The notes: a model not told the origin generated them from the sequence alone. Positions 7,881 through 20,834 are shown, counted from the stretch's first letter. The stretch is 64,000 bases of DNA from JAWVFM01 sp038237625 (GCA_038237625.1 JBBRYM010000004.1:124001-188000); one strand, 5' to 3'. Numbers and translations: made by a program.

Positions 7881-8348
7881 CTAAATCCCCAGGTCGCTCA
7901 CCCGCCACGCTCCGCGGACCTCCTCGAGCTGGAACGTCCGGAACTGCGGGCCCTTCACTCCCTCGATCCGCAGCGATGCGTCGATCGCGGCCAGGCTCCC
8001 GCTGACGCGCACATCGCGGATTCGAAGCTCCGAGCGCGCGAGCGCGCCGCCGCCGCCGGCGCCCACCGCGGCGGCGCACCCGTTGGCCACTTTGCCGCCC
8101 GAGAGCTGCGCGGCAGCCTGTTCGAGGGTCTTTTGCTGGGTGGGGCTGAGGAGCTCGCAGACGCGGGGGTAGTCCCTTTCCCGTGCGGCGGCGAAGAAAT
8201 CCTCGAGAGCCGTGCGCGCCCGGTCCGCTTCGGTGGGCGGATTCGCGAATGGCCCCACGTCGAGCAAGGCGAGGACCGCGATCGCGACCCCCGCGAGCAG
8301 CAGCAGAGCCGCAATCCGGCGGCGGACGAACGGGTCGAGAATGCCCAC
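7881..8348 (-). CDS. membrane-anchored extracellular protein, NTF2-like
   Basis: A 155-residue protein with one N-terminal membrane segment (about residues 11-30, AALLLLAGVAIAVLALLDVG) followed by an extracellular domain. That domain begins with a DRARTALEDFFAAARERDYP helix, typical of NTF2/SnoaL-like domains of secreted actinobacterial proteins with CELLS and a tryptophan near the end (GAWRVSDLGI). No catalytic residues can be assigned. The start is GTG at 8348 with a TAGCGT hexamer 6 nt upstream. It is divergent from a small membrane protein gene. Confidence 0.7.
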   Translation of the reverse strand: MGILDPFVRRRIAALLLLAGVAIAVLALLDVGPFANPPTEADRARTALEDFFAAARERDYPRVCELLSPTQQKTLEQAAAQLSGGKVANGCAAAVGAGGGGALARSELRIRDVRVSGSLAAIDASLRIEGVKGPQFRTFQLEEVRGAWRVSDLGI

Positions 8349-8354
8349 GCTTTG

Positions 8355-8360
8355 ACGCTA
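8355..8360 (-). promoter_or_regulatory. putative -10 box TAGCGT, leaderless start of the 7881 gene
   Basis: On the minus strand TAGCGT ends 6 nt before the GTG at 8348. Confidence 0.4.
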
Positions 8361-8386
8361 TCGCCCGGCGGCGCCGACGCCCGGAT

Positions 8387-8665
8387 ATGTTGCCCTACGT
8401 GGACGAGAACACCCTGGAATGGCTCGACATCCTGGGCAAGGGCCTGATGTTCGTCGCGGCGGCGATGCTGCTGCTCGGCGTGATCGGGGCCGTCGCGGTC
8501 GCCACTTCGTCGTCGGACATCGAGCTCGTAGGCCAGTTCCAGCAGCAGAACCGCGGCACCTTCGCCGCCGGGGTGCTCGGGGCGGGGATCACGTCGGCAG
8601 GGGTCCTCGCCGGGCTCGGCGCCATCGTTCGCCTTCTGGTAGCCCGCCAGCGCTCGGGTGAATAG
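8387..8665 (+). CDS. small two-helix membrane protein, unknown function
   Basis: A 92-residue protein starting MLPYVDENTLEWLDILGKG, with two hydrophobic helices, about residues 18-40 and 62-86 (GVLGAGITSAGVLAGLGAIV), joined by a polar segment that includes SSSDIELVGQFQQQNRG. I do not recognise the family. It overlaps the downstream phosphodiesterase gene by 8 nt, suggesting a shared transcript. Longer upstream extensions of the frame run antisense to the 7881 gene and are unlikely to be translated. Confidence 0.65.
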   Translation: MLPYVDENTLEWLDILGKGLMFVAAAMLLLGVIGAVAVATSSSDIELVGQFQQQNRGTFAAGVLGAGITSAGVLAGLGAIVRLLVARQRSGE

Positions 8666-9428
8666 GCCGCGGCGGGACCGACCGCTTCGGATCGGCCACA
8701 AAGGGGCCGACGCTCTCGCGCCCGGCAACACGCCTAAGAGCTTCGAGGCGGCGGTCGACGCGGGCGTCGACGTGATCGAGTTCGACGTCCTGCGCCCACG
8801 CTCGGACTTCGAGCGCACCGAGGACTGGCGCCGCGCGCCCGCCGGCCCGGGCGCGGCGGGATCCGCACCGCTTCTCGTCGCCCACGACTGGGGCGATGCC
8901 GCCCGGCGCGAGCCCCTCACCCTGGACGACGTCCTCGAGCTATTCACGAAGCCTCCCCTGGACCGCGTCGAGTTCGACCTCGACCTCAAGGTCGCCGGTC
9001 GCGAGGACGAGGTGGTCGCCGCCCTTCGCGAGCACCAGCTCCTCGATCGCGCGATGACCTCGACGCTGGAGCTCGGATCAGTGCGGGAGCTGCGCCGGCT
9101 GGCTCCCGAGCTGCGCGTCGGCTGGACGCTCCCGCGCACCACCCGCGACTGGCCGTCGATTCGCTGGGCTCGGCCGCTCCTGTACGCGGGGCTGGCGACG
9201 CTGCGGGCCCGGCTTCCCGCGATCGTCCGCCGCCGCGCCCCGCGGCTCGGCATCAGCTCGATCTGGGCGTACAGGTCGATCATCACCCCCGCGCTCGCCG
9301 ACGCCTGCCATTCGATCGACATCGATCTCATCGCCTGGACGGTCGACGACCGAGCCGAGATCGAAGCCCTCCTGGCCCGCGGGGTAGACGGCATCTGCAC
9401 CAACGATCCTCGTTTGCTCCAGGGATAA
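8658..9428 (+). CDS. glycerophosphodiester phosphodiesterase family protein
   Basis: A 256-residue GDPD-fold enzyme. It shows IGHKGADALAPGNTPKSF (active-site His, with HKG in place of the usual HRG), VIEFDV (metal Glu and Asp), LVAHDW (second catalytic His) and the C-terminal GVDGICTNDP. It would hydrolyse glycerophosphodiesters to glycerol-3-phosphate and an alcohol. No signal peptide is visible, so it is probably cytosolic. The GTG start overlaps the preceding stop by 8 nt. Residues 50-75, between the first two motifs, contain an Arg/Ala-rich insertion. A MauE-like gene follows 9 nt later. Confidence 0.88.
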   Translation: MNRPRRDRPLRIGHKGADALAPGNTPKSFEAAVDAGVDVIEFDVLRPRSDFERTEDWRRAPAGPGAAGSAPLLVAHDWGDAARREPLTLDDVLELFTKPPLDRVEFDLDLKVAGREDEVVAALREHQLLDRAMTSTLELGSVRELRRLAPELRVGWTLPRTTRDWPSIRWARPLLYAGLATLRARLPAIVRRRAPRLGISSIWAYRSIITPALADACHSIDIDLIAWTVDDRAEIEALLARGVDGICTNDPRLLQG

Positions 9429-9437
9429 TCGGCTGCG

Positions 9438-9836
9438 ATGGAGATTGCCGTGCCCGTCATCCGGGCGCTGCTGGTCGGGGTGTTCGCGGTGGCGGGCATC
9501 GCAAAGCTCGCCGATCTAGAAGGCTCGCGCGCGGCCCTCGCCGCATTTGGCGTCCCGGGCCGCTTCGCCCCACCCGCGGGGACCGCGTTGCCGATCGCGG
9601 AAGTTGCGGTCGCCGCACTGCTCGTCTTCAACGCGACTGCGCGAGCTGGGGCGGGCGCCGCGGTCGTGCTGCTCACAGCCTTTTGCCTTGGGATCGCCAA
9701 CGCCATCCGAAATGGGGTGACCCCCGAATGCCGATGCATCGGCCAGTTCCACTCGGAGCCGGCGGACTCGCGCACGCTCATCCGAAACGGAGCCCTCGCG
9801 GGTCTCGCCGCCGTCGCGCTTTTCGGGTCTAGTTAG
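9438..9836 (+). CDS. MauE/DoxX-family redox-associated membrane protein
   Basis: A 132-residue integral membrane protein with about four helices. It carries the family's CxC element, ECRCIGQFHSEPADSRTLIR, close to the MauE consensus CxCFG. MauE-type proteins support disulfide formation or electron transfer to periplasmic thioredoxin-like partners; no partner is adjacent here. A GATAAT hexamer ends 8 nt before the ATG and may be its promoter. It is convergent with the ABC1 kinase gene. Confidence 0.8.
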   Translation: MEIAVPVIRALLVGVFAVAGIAKLADLEGSRAALAAFGVPGRFAPPAGTALPIAEVAVAALLVFNATARAGAGAAVVLLTAFCLGIANAIRNGVTPECRCIGQFHSEPADSRTLIRNGALAGLAAVALFGSS

Positions 9837-9844
9837 CGCGCCGG

Positions 9845-11263
9845 CTATCCCCGGCTTGCGATCCCGGGTGTCCGGACCACGCCGCGTCCCTCGAAGTAGT
9901 CCCACTCCTCGACGCCTAGCTCGGTCGCGGGCGGGTCGGCGTAGACCCACTCCCGCATGATCCGGTGCCAGTTGCGCTTGGCGCCCACCTGCGCGAGAAC
10001 TGCCAGCAGGCCAGTCTCCATCCGCCGGCCCATAAGCTCGTCGGCCGGCACCGACTCGCGGCGCATGAGCGAGTAGTACTCCGAGCGCGGGTCGGTGGTC
10101 GATTCGATCACCTTCATCACGCGCCGGGCCGAGACCTGGTACTCGCGGTCCTCCAGATACCAGCCGCCGACGACCATCACGTGCTCCATCAGGCGTTCGG
10201 CGTCGAGCTTGGACGGGTTCTTGACGAAGCCGAGGTCATGCAGGGCCTCGCGAAGCGCCTCCGGGTCCTTGCGCGACGCGGCATCGATCGCGCGCTGCTC
10301 GAGCTCGATCTGCTCGGGGTCGAGTCGCTTCGTCATCCCGAAGTCCAGGAATGCCACGCGGCCGTCGTCCATGAGGATGTAGTTGCCCGGGTGGGCGTCG
10401 GCATTGAAGTGCTGGAGGTGGTAGATGGAGCCGAAGCAGAAGCGGTAGACGATCTCGCCGAAGCGGTCGCGCGTTTCCTGATCCATCTCGCGAACCTCGT
10501 CGAAGCTGTAGCCCTCGACGTATTCGGTGACCAGAACGCGGCGGTGCGAGAGGCGGGTGATGACGTCGGGCACGTAGATGAACGGGTGCTTGCGGTAGGC
10601 GCGGGCGAACGAGCGGTGGTTCTGGGCCTCGTACTCGTAGTCGAGTTCCTCGAGAACCCGTTCCTTCAGCTCCTTGGCAATCGCGCCGGCGTCGAGGCCC
10701 GGGGCAAGCGCCTTCGCCAGCCGCACGATCATGCCCGCGTTTGCGAGGTCGGCCTCCAAGGCCTCGGCGACCCCCGGGTACTGGATCTTCACGGCGACCT
10801 CGCGGCCGTCGACCATCCGCGCGCGGTGGACCTGTCCGATCGAGGCCGCCGCGAAGGCCTCTTCGTCGATGTGGTCGAAGAGCTCATCGATCTGGTCGCC
10901 CTCGTACTCCTCCTCGAGGACCTTCACGACCTGCTTCCACGGCATCGGCTCGGCGGAGGAACGGAGCTTGCCGAGCTCCTCCTGGTAGATCTCGGCGTAC
11001 TCGGGAGGCAAAAACTCGGTGTCGATGAACGAGGCGAGCTGGCCCAGCTTCATCGCGGCGCCCTTCATCTCGCCGAGCACAGAGGCCATGCGCTTGGCCG
11101 TCTCGAGGTGACGCGCGTCGAGCTTCTCCTTCGCCCCCTCCTCGGAGCGCGCGATGCTTGCGGCCCGGGTGCCCGCATAGCGCGTGGCCTGACTCCCGAG
11201 CGCCGTACCGAGCTTTGCCGAGCGCCGGACCCGGCCCTTCGGGATCTTGTGCTCGTCGGCCAC
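9845..11263 (-). CDS. ABC1/UbiB-family atypical protein kinase
   Basis: A 472-residue member of the ABC1/AarF/UbiB family. Diagnostic elements are the KxGQ motif in GAAMKLGQLASF, the alanine-rich ATP loop AAASIGQVH, the VAVKIQYPG lysine, the catalytic NADAHPGNY and the metal motif FLDFGM. In other bacteria these proteins support isoprenoid-quinone synthesis through ATPase activity; here the role is inferred from the family only. The start is GTG at 11263, with TAGTCT ending 6 nt upstream. It is divergent from rplY. Confidence 0.92.
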   Translation of the reverse strand: MADEHKIPKGRVRRSAKLGTALGSQATRYAGTRAASIARSEEGAKEKLDARHLETAKRMASVLGEMKGAAMKLGQLASFIDTEFLPPEYAEIYQEELGKLRSSAEPMPWKQVVKVLEEEYEGDQIDELFDHIDEEAFAAASIGQVHRARMVDGREVAVKIQYPGVAEALEADLANAGMIVRLAKALAPGLDAGAIAKELKERVLEELDYEYEAQNHRSFARAYRKHPFIYVPDVITRLSHRRVLVTEYVEGYSFDEVREMDQETRDRFGEIVYRFCFGSIYHLQHFNADAHPGNYILMDDGRVAFLDFGMTKRLDPEQIELEQRAIDAASRKDPEALREALHDLGFVKNPSKLDAERLMEHVMVVGGWYLEDREYQVSARRVMKVIESTTDPRSEYYSLMRRESVPADELMGRRMETGLLAVLAQVGAKRNWHRIMREWVYADPPATELGVEEWDYFEGRGVVRTPGIASRG

Positions 11264-11269
11264 GGCAGC

Positions 11270-11275
11270 AGACTA
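11270..11275 (-). promoter_or_regulatory. putative -10 box TAGTCT, leaderless start of the ABC1 kinase gene
   Basis: TAGTCT on the minus strand ends 6 nt before the GTG at 11263. Confidence 0.45.
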
Positions 11276-11301
11276 GCCGTCACCTACTGCTGAGCCTTCT
11301 C

Positions 11302-11307
11302 TATCCT
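11302..11307 (+). promoter_or_regulatory. putative -10 box TATCCT for rplY
   Basis: TATCCT ends 9 nt before the ATG at 11317, giving a very short or absent leader. Confidence 0.45.
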
Positions 11308-11316
11308 CAGCCGCCG

Positions 11317-12021
11317 ATGGCTTCCGACCGACCGACACTCAAGGTCGCCGAGCGCGCCGAGTTCGGCTCGCGCACGGCGCGACGCCTTCGCCGCGAGGGC
11401 CTCGTGCCTGGCGTCGTCTATGCCGGCGGCTCCGACGCGCGGGCGTTCGCGGTTCCCGAGCGGGAGGTCAACCACGTCATCGAGCACGGCGGCGCCCTTT
11501 TCGACGTCGTCTTCGAGAGCGGCGGCGCCACTCCCGTCGTGGTCAAGGACCAGCAGCGCCATCCGGTGCGCGGGTCGCTGGTCCACCTCGACCTGATGGA
11601 GGTCAAGCTCGACGAGGAGATCGAGGCGGAGGTCGCGATCGAGCTCCTGGGCGTCGAGGATTCTCCCGGCGTCAAGGAGGGCGGAGTCCTCGAACACGTC
11701 ACTCACGAGATTACGATCCGCGCCCTGCCGACCGCGATCCCCGAGTCGATTCCGGCGGACGTCTCCGGCATGGAGATCAACGACACGCTTCAGCTGAGCG
11801 CCCTGGCCCCGCCCGAAGGGGTCGAGTTCGTCCTCGCCGAGGACGCCGAGGAGCTCACGATTGCGACCCTCTCGCCACCGCGCGTCGAGGAGGAGCCCGA
11901 GCCCGAGCTCGAGGAGGAGGCCGAGCTCGTCGGCGAGGAGGGCGAGGAGCCCGCCGAGGGCGAGGGCGAGGCAGAGGGCGAAGCAGCACCTGCCGAGAGC
12001 GGCGACTCCGGCGAGGAGTAG
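11317..12021 (+). CDS. rplY: 50S ribosomal protein L25/general stress protein Ctc
   Basis: L25 binds 5S rRNA; the long Ctc form has an added C-terminal beta domain. The 234 residues start TLKVAERAEFGSRTARRLRR and GLVPGVVYAGG, the 5S-binding N-terminal domain, followed by the TL5/Ctc domain with KDQQRHPVRGSLVHLDLMEV. About 55 residues at the C-terminus are an acidic Glu/Pro/Ala tail (EEEPEPELEEEAEL and onward), as in many actinobacterial members. The pth gene follows directly, a conserved pairing. Confidence 0.94.
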   Translation: MASDRPTLKVAERAEFGSRTARRLRREGLVPGVVYAGGSDARAFAVPEREVNHVIEHGGALFDVVFESGGATPVVVKDQQRHPVRGSLVHLDLMEVKLDEEIEAEVAIELLGVEDSPGVKEGGVLEHVTHEITIRALPTAIPESIPADVSGMEINDTLQLSALAPPEGVEFVLAEDAEELTIATLSPPRVEEEPEPELEEEAELVGEEGEEPAEGEGEAEGEAAPAESGDSGEE

Positions 12022-12022
12022 T

Positions 12023-12640
12023 TTGGCGCTGCTGCGCCGCCGCAGGGCGTCCGGCGCTGGACGCTCGAGCACGCCTGTGGACGCCCTGGTCGTGGGGCTG
12101 GGCAACCCCGGCCGCGAGTACGTGGCGACCCGTCACAACCTCGGATTCGAGGTTGCGTCCGAGCTATCGCGCCGCTGGGAGCTGCCACGCGCCCGCGAGC
12201 GCTTTCGCGGGATGCTCGCCGAGGGCAGGGCCGGCGCCGGCGGGCCGCGCGTGGCGATCCTCCTGCCCCAGACCTACATGAACGACTCGGGCGACTCGGT
12301 CGGCCCCGCTCGCGGCTCGATGAAGGTCCCGCTCGAGCGCACGATCGTCGTGCACGACGAGATCGACCTGCCTTTCGGCGAGGTCCGCTCCAAGCTTGGC
12401 GGCGGCGTCGCCGGCCACAACGGGTTGAAGAGCATGAAGCGAGGCTTCGGGAGCGCCGACTTCTGGCGGGTGCGGGCGGGGGTAGGACGCCCCGACAGCA
12501 CGGACCCCGAGATCGTTTCCGCCCATGTCCTCTCGCGCTTTCGCGAGCCGGACTCCGACGTGCGCGACCTGATCGCGCGGGCCGCCGACGAGGTCGAGCG
12601 CCTGCTCGGCGAGATCACCGCGCCGGGCGAGGACGAATGA
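12023..12640 (+). CDS. pth: peptidyl-tRNA hydrolase
   Basis: Pth cleaves peptidyl-tRNA released by stalled ribosomes. Active-site features are present: VVGLGNPGREYVATRHNLGF (catalytic His), LPQTYMNDSG, VVHDEIDLPFG (Asp) and GGGVAGHNGLKS. The TTG at 12023 has AGGAG 4 nt upstream and follows the rplY stop by one base, so it is preferred; GTG at 12077 would remove an 18-residue basic leader (LALLRRRRASGAG...) and is a real alternative. The stop overlaps the next ATG. The family call is secure, the start uncertain. Confidence 0.9.
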   Translation: MALLRRRRASGAGRSSTPVDALVVGLGNPGREYVATRHNLGFEVASELSRRWELPRARERFRGMLAEGRAGAGGPRVAILLPQTYMNDSGDSVGPARGSMKVPLERTIVVHDEIDLPFGEVRSKLGGGVAGHNGLKSMKRGFGSADFWRVRAGVGRPDSTDPEIVSAHVLSRFREPDSDVRDLIARAADEVERLLGEITAPGEDE

Positions 12641-13353
12641 GCCTCACCTCCTACTCGGTGGAGGACGGAGTCGCCGTCCTGCGCCTCGAGCGCCCCGAGG
12701 CGCGAAACGCCATCAACACAGCGATGCTCGAGGAGCTCATCGGGCACATCGCGGCCGCTCGCGACGACGAGGAGGCGCGCGTGCTCGTTATCTCCTCCAA
12801 CGACCACATGGGCCTCTCGGCCGGGGCCGACGTACGGGAGGAGCTCGACGAGGAGGGCAGGGTTCATCGGATGGAGCTCTTCGCCCGCCTCTACGACGAC
12901 CTGACGGCCTTTCCCAAGCCGACGATCGCCGCCTGCCACGGTGCCTGCGTCGGCGGCGGCGCCGAGATCGCCGTCGCGTGCGACCTGCGGGTCGGCGGCT
13001 CCAACCTGCGCCTGCGCTTCCCGGGCGGGGCCCTCGGCGTTCCGGTCGGCCCGGCGCGCCTCGCGACCCTGTGCGGGCTGTCCGTCGCCAAGTACCTGTT
13101 GCTGACGGGTAAGGACGTCGGCGCGGATCTCGCGCTGCGCTGGGGCCTCGTCCACAAGGTTGCCCCCGCCGCGGCGACCGAGGAGGCGGCGATCCAGCTC
13201 GCGCTCCAGGTCGCCGCCAACCCGCCCGAGGCCGTGGCCCAGCTCAAGCGGATGCTCCACGACTGGGACGGGGTGGAGGAGCGCTCGCGAGCCGAGGGCG
13301 CGGGGCAGGTGGAATGGCAGCGCTCGGGACCTGGGCTTCCCTACCACGGCTGA
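12637..13353 (+). CDS. enoyl-CoA hydratase/isomerase-family protein lacking both catalytic glutamates
   Basis: A 238-residue crotonase-fold protein. The CoA-binding and oxyanion-hole segments are intact: LSAGADVREEL and ACHGACVGGGAEIAVACDLR. At the two hydratase glutamate positions the sequence reads FPGGALGVP (usually PExxLGxxP) and VAKYLLLTG (usually AxExxLTG), so neither Glu is present. A plain hydratase is therefore unlikely; isomerase, decarboxylase, hydrolase or non-catalytic roles remain open. The ATG overlaps the pth stop (ATGA). The length is slightly short for the family. Confidence 0.85.
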   Translation: MSLTSYSVEDGVAVLRLERPEARNAINTAMLEELIGHIAAARDDEEARVLVISSNDHMGLSAGADVREELDEEGRVHRMELFARLYDDLTAFPKPTIAACHGACVGGGAEIAVACDLRVGGSNLRLRFPGGALGVPVGPARLATLCGLSVAKYLLLTGKDVGADLALRWGLVHKVAPAAATEEAAIQLALQVAANPPEAVAQLKRMLHDWDGVEERSRAEGAGQVEWQRSGPGLPYHG

Positions 13354-13367
13354 TCAAGCCGTCTTCC

Positions 13368-13373
13368 TAATAT
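13368..13373 (+). promoter_or_regulatory. putative -10 box TAATAT for mfd
   Basis: TAATAT ends 9 nt before the TTG at 13383. Confidence 0.45.
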
Positions 13374-13382
13374 CGGGCGCCC

Positions 13383-16775
<3,393 letters not shown>

Positions 16776-16812
16776 GGCCGGCGGCCTTACGCGGCCTTTA
16801 CGGGTTCACCTA

Positions 16813-16818
16813 TATCCT
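16813..16818 (+). promoter_or_regulatory. putative -10 box TATCCT for the SurA-like gene
   Basis: TATCCT (within TATATCCT) ends 8 nt before the GTG at 16827. Confidence 0.45.
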
Positions 16819-16826
16819 CCGCGGCC

Positions 16827-18173
16827 GTGTCGCCGCAGCCACGAAAGCCCGCCGCCTCTCGGCGGGGAGCGCCGAGGGCATCTGCCCGTCCCGCGCCCTC
16901 GCAGGGGCGCAAGCGCCTCGTTGCCCTCGTGCTCGCGGTCTTCGTCGTCGGTGCGGTCATTCTCGCGGCGGCGACCGCCGGCCTCGGCGATCCGAGCGTC
17001 CCGTCGGGTGACGTCGCCCTCGTGCAGGACACGCCCAACGGCGACATCACGCAGGACGACTACACCACCGCGCTGAAGCAGGCGGCAGCTCAACTACAGC
17101 TGAAGGGCGTGCCGGCGACCAGCTCGCCCCAGTACGCGCAGGTGCAGTCTGGCGCCACCGATGACCTCCTGCTCTCGCGCTGGGTTGCGGGTGAGGCAGC
17201 GGATCGGGGAATCACAGTCTCCGACAGCCAGGTGACCGACCGCCTGGACCAGATCATCAAGTCGCAGTTCCACGGCCAGAAGGGCTTCCAGCAGTTCCTG
17301 AAGCAGTCCCACTACACCGAGCAGGATGCGCAGGATCGCGTCCGCCTCCAGCTCCTGAGCGACGAGATCCAAAAGCAGGTCATTCCCACCGCCCAGCCGC
17401 CGGTCTCCGACGCCGACATCCAGAACTTCTACGACGCCAACATCACCCAGTTCCAGCAGCCCGAGACGCGGGACTTTCGCCTGATCCTCAACAAGGACCA
17501 GTCGCAGGTCCAGGCTGCGGCGGACGCGCTCGCCAAGGACGATTCGGACGCCAACTGGGCAAAGGTCGCCAAGCAGTACTCCACGGATCCGACGACCAAG
17601 TCGACCGGGGGCCTGCGCCAAGGCGTTTCGACGGGCCAGTCCGAGCCGGCCCTTGACGATCAGGTCTTCAGCGCCCCGGTGGGACAGCTCGTCGGTCCCT
17701 TCCAGGGCCAGAACGGCTACTACCTGATCGAGGTCCAGAAGATCACGCCCGCGAAGACGACTCCGCTCGACAAGCAGGCGAGCGACCAGATCAAGCAGCA
17801 GCTCGCCTCGGTCGAGTCCCAGCAGATTGCTCAGAGCTTCCAGGCGGACTTCACCGACAAGTGGCGCTCGCGGACGTTCTGCGCTTCTTCGTTCGTCAAC
17901 CCCCGCTGCGCCAACTACAAGGCCCCGCCCATGACCTGCACCCAGGCGCTCGCCGACCAGCAGCAGTGCCCGACCCCGGTGGTCTCCACCGCGCCCGTCG
18001 CGCCCGGCCACGCGACCGTCTTCGGAGCCGCTCAGGGCCTGCCGCAGGCCCCCTATCAGCCGGCGCCGGCGCAGTCGACGCAGTTGCCGAGTGGCGTCAT
18101 ACCAGGCACCACGCCGCTGCCTCCCGGCACGGCCCCGCCGGCGGGCACCAGCACAGTTCCCTCCGGCGGCTAG
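16827..18173 (+). CDS. membrane-anchored SurA/PrsA-like parvulin peptidyl-prolyl isomerase
   Basis: A 448-residue extracytoplasmic foldase. A basic N-terminus precedes one membrane anchor (about residues 30-52, LVALVLAVFVVGAVILAAA). A SurA-N-like helical chaperone region follows, then a parvulin domain (PETRDFRLILNKD ... GGLRQGVSTGQ ... FSAPVGQLVGPF ... NGYYLIEVQ). The last 110 residues are Cys-containing then Pro/Gln-rich, probably a cell-wall linker. It should catalyse proline isomerisation in secreted proteins. It lies 10 nt upstream of mazG. Confidence 0.85.
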   Translation: MSPQPRKPAASRRGAPRASARPAPSQGRKRLVALVLAVFVVGAVILAAATAGLGDPSVPSGDVALVQDTPNGDITQDDYTTALKQAAAQLQLKGVPATSSPQYAQVQSGATDDLLLSRWVAGEAADRGITVSDSQVTDRLDQIIKSQFHGQKGFQQFLKQSHYTEQDAQDRVRLQLLSDEIQKQVIPTAQPPVSDADIQNFYDANITQFQQPETRDFRLILNKDQSQVQAAADALAKDDSDANWAKVAKQYSTDPTTKSTGGLRQGVSTGQSEPALDDQVFSAPVGQLVGPFQGQNGYYLIEVQKITPAKTTPLDKQASDQIKQQLASVESQQIAQSFQADFTDKWRSRTFCASSFVNPRCANYKAPPMTCTQALADQQQCPTPVVSTAPVAPGHATVFGAAQGLPQAPYQPAPAQSTQLPSGVIPGTTPLPPGTAPPAGTSTVPSGG

Positions 18174-18182
18174 CCCGCCGCC

Positions 18183-18830
18183 GTGTCGGGGGCGACCGAG
18201 CCGCTCTCCAGGCTCGACGAGATCACCCGCCGGCTTCGCCGCGAATGCCCCTGGGACCGCGAGCAGAACGAGCGCTCGATCGTCCCCCATACCGTCGAGG
18301 AGGCCTACGAGCTCGCGGACGCGGCGGCCGCGGGCGACGACGAGAAGCTGCTGGACGAGTTGGGCGATGTGCTCTTTCAGGTCTTCTTTCTCGCCCTGCT
18401 GCTCGAGGAGCGCGGCGCGGGGGACCTCGCCGCTGTCGCCGAGGCCGAGAGCGCGAAGCTGATTCGGCGCCACCCGCATGTGTTCGGCGACGCCGAGGCC
18501 GAGAGCGCCGGCGAGGTGCTGAAAAGCTGGGACCGGATCAAGCGCGAGGTCGAGGGGCGGACTTCGGAGGCGGAGCCCTTCGCCGACGTCCCCGAGAACC
18601 TTCCGGCGCTGCTCTACGCGCGAAAGATCCAGCGCCGTGCCGCCTCAGCCGGGCTGGCGGCGCAAGCCGCGTCCGAGCGCGTTGACGACCCCGACGAGCG
18701 CGACCGCGCCGAACGCGAGCTCGGCGAGGGGCTTTTCGAGCTGGTGGACGAGGCGCGGCGCGCGCGGATCGACCCCGAGCTGGCGCTGAGGGCGGCGGCG
18801 AAGCGCTTCCAGGCGGGGCTCGAGGGGTAG
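18183..18830 (+). CDS. mazG: nucleoside triphosphate pyrophosphohydrolase MazG
   Basis: MazG hydrolyses NTPs and dNTPs to monophosphates, removing damaged or alarmone-related nucleotides. The 215 residues show the opening RECPWDREQ, the metal motif VEEAYELAD (ExxE) paired with LDELGDVLFQ (ExxD), and RRHPHVFGD, all diagnostic. The C-terminal second domain is shortened and basic. The start is GTG at 18183, close to the upstream foldase stop, suggesting co-transcription. A 301-nt gap follows. Confidence 0.92.
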   Translation: MSGATEPLSRLDEITRRLRRECPWDREQNERSIVPHTVEEAYELADAAAAGDDEKLLDELGDVLFQVFFLALLLEERGAGDLAAVAEAESAKLIRRHPHVFGDAEAESAGEVLKSWDRIKREVEGRTSEAEPFADVPENLPALLYARKIQRRAASAGLAAQAASERVDDPDERDRAERELGEGLFELVDEARRARIDPELALRAAAKRFQAGLEG

Positions 18831-19131
18831 CGAGTCTGCCGCCCGGCTCTCCTCCCCGGTCTGCCGCCGGCGTGCGCGCGCCGCGGGCGGGGCGGAGGCA
18901 ATTACGGCGGCCAAAGGAGTATTTCTCTCCGCCGTCCTGCTTTCACCACCCATACGGTGGTAAATCCAGGACGGCGACAGCCAAACCCCGCTCGAACGCC
19001 GCTTCGGCCTCCCTCATCAGCTTCAGTTCCGCTTCGCCGCTGCGCGGGCGCGGCGGAGACCGCCCGAGCAGACCTTTGCCGCCGCTTCCCTGCGACACTT
19101 CCGCGTCGCGCCCGCGCCGGGCGCAGTCGCC
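18831..19131. other. gene-free region upstream of eno
   Basis: This 301-nt gap contains palindrome copy B (18930-18976), a G+C-rich stretch after mazG, and a CGCCGC/GCGGCG inverted repeat near 19038-19060. No convincing small gene, RNA gene or -10 box is seen; the eno promoter probably lies here. Confidence 0.5.
18930..18976. repeat. two-stem palindrome, copy B
   Basis: Outer arms CGCCGTCCTG (18930-18939) and CAGGACGGCG (18967-18976) are perfect. Inner arms ACCACC (18945-18950) and GGTGGT (18956-18961) enclose CATAC. Relative to the other copies, one outer T-A pair is changed to C-G on both sides, a compensatory change. On the minus strand its order (GATT, loop GTATG, AAAG) matches copy A. 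Confidence 0.85.
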
Positions 19132-20415
<1,284 letters not shown>

Positions 20416-20477
20416 CCGCGGCCTGAAAGAGGCGTGCCAGGGGCAGGACGGGGGGCACGGATGGCGAACGACGAGCC

Positions 20478-20834
20478 ATGGCCTCACACGCCCAGGCGAA
20501 TCGCGGTTACCGGCTGCGTCCGGCTCCGCGCTCGCGGACGCGCGGACGCCCCCAGTCGCGGGTGCGCTGGGACAAGCTTGGCCGGGTCATCCTGGTTCTG
20601 GCGCTCTTCGGGGTTCTGATCTCCTACATCCATCCCATTTTCGGATTCGTCGGTGCCTGGCAGGACAAGCGCACCGCCACCACCGAGCTGAGCGCGCTCC
20701 GCGCCGAGCATGCGCAACTGGTGAGAAAGGCCGGCTCGCTCGACGGGCGGGACGCTGCCGAGAGGGCAGCGCGGCGGCTGGGCATGGTGAGCCAGGGCGA
20801 GCGCGCGTACGTGATCAAGGCCCTGGGGAACTAG
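20478..20834 (+). CDS. septum formation initiator (FtsB/DivIC family)
   Basis: A 118-residue bitopic division protein. A basic cytosolic tail (RLRPAPRSRTRGRPQSR) precedes one membrane helix (about residues 38-58, GRVILVLALFGVLISYI) and a short coiled coil TELSALRAEHAQLVRKAGSL. It ends in the conserved AARRLGMVSQGERAYVIK, matching FtsB/DivIC proteins that bridge FtsL and FtsQ at the septum. Its place just after eno is the same as ftsB in many bacteria, which supports the call. Confidence 0.88.
   Translation: MASHAQANRGYRLRPAPRSRTRGRPQSRVRWDKLGRVILVLALFGVLISYIHPIFGFVGAWQDKRTATTELSALRAEHAQLVRKAGSLDGRDAAERAARRLGMVSQGERAYVIKALGN

Noticed and set aside
7955..9781. A very long open frame on the minus strand opposite the GDPD and MauE genes
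   Set aside because: High G+C leaves few stops in antisense frames; the peptide is Arg/Ser/Ala-rich without domains, and the plus-strand genes have clear motifs.
12637..13353. Calling this gene a functional enoyl-CoA hydratase
   Set aside because: Both hydratase glutamates are absent, so only a fold-level name is given.
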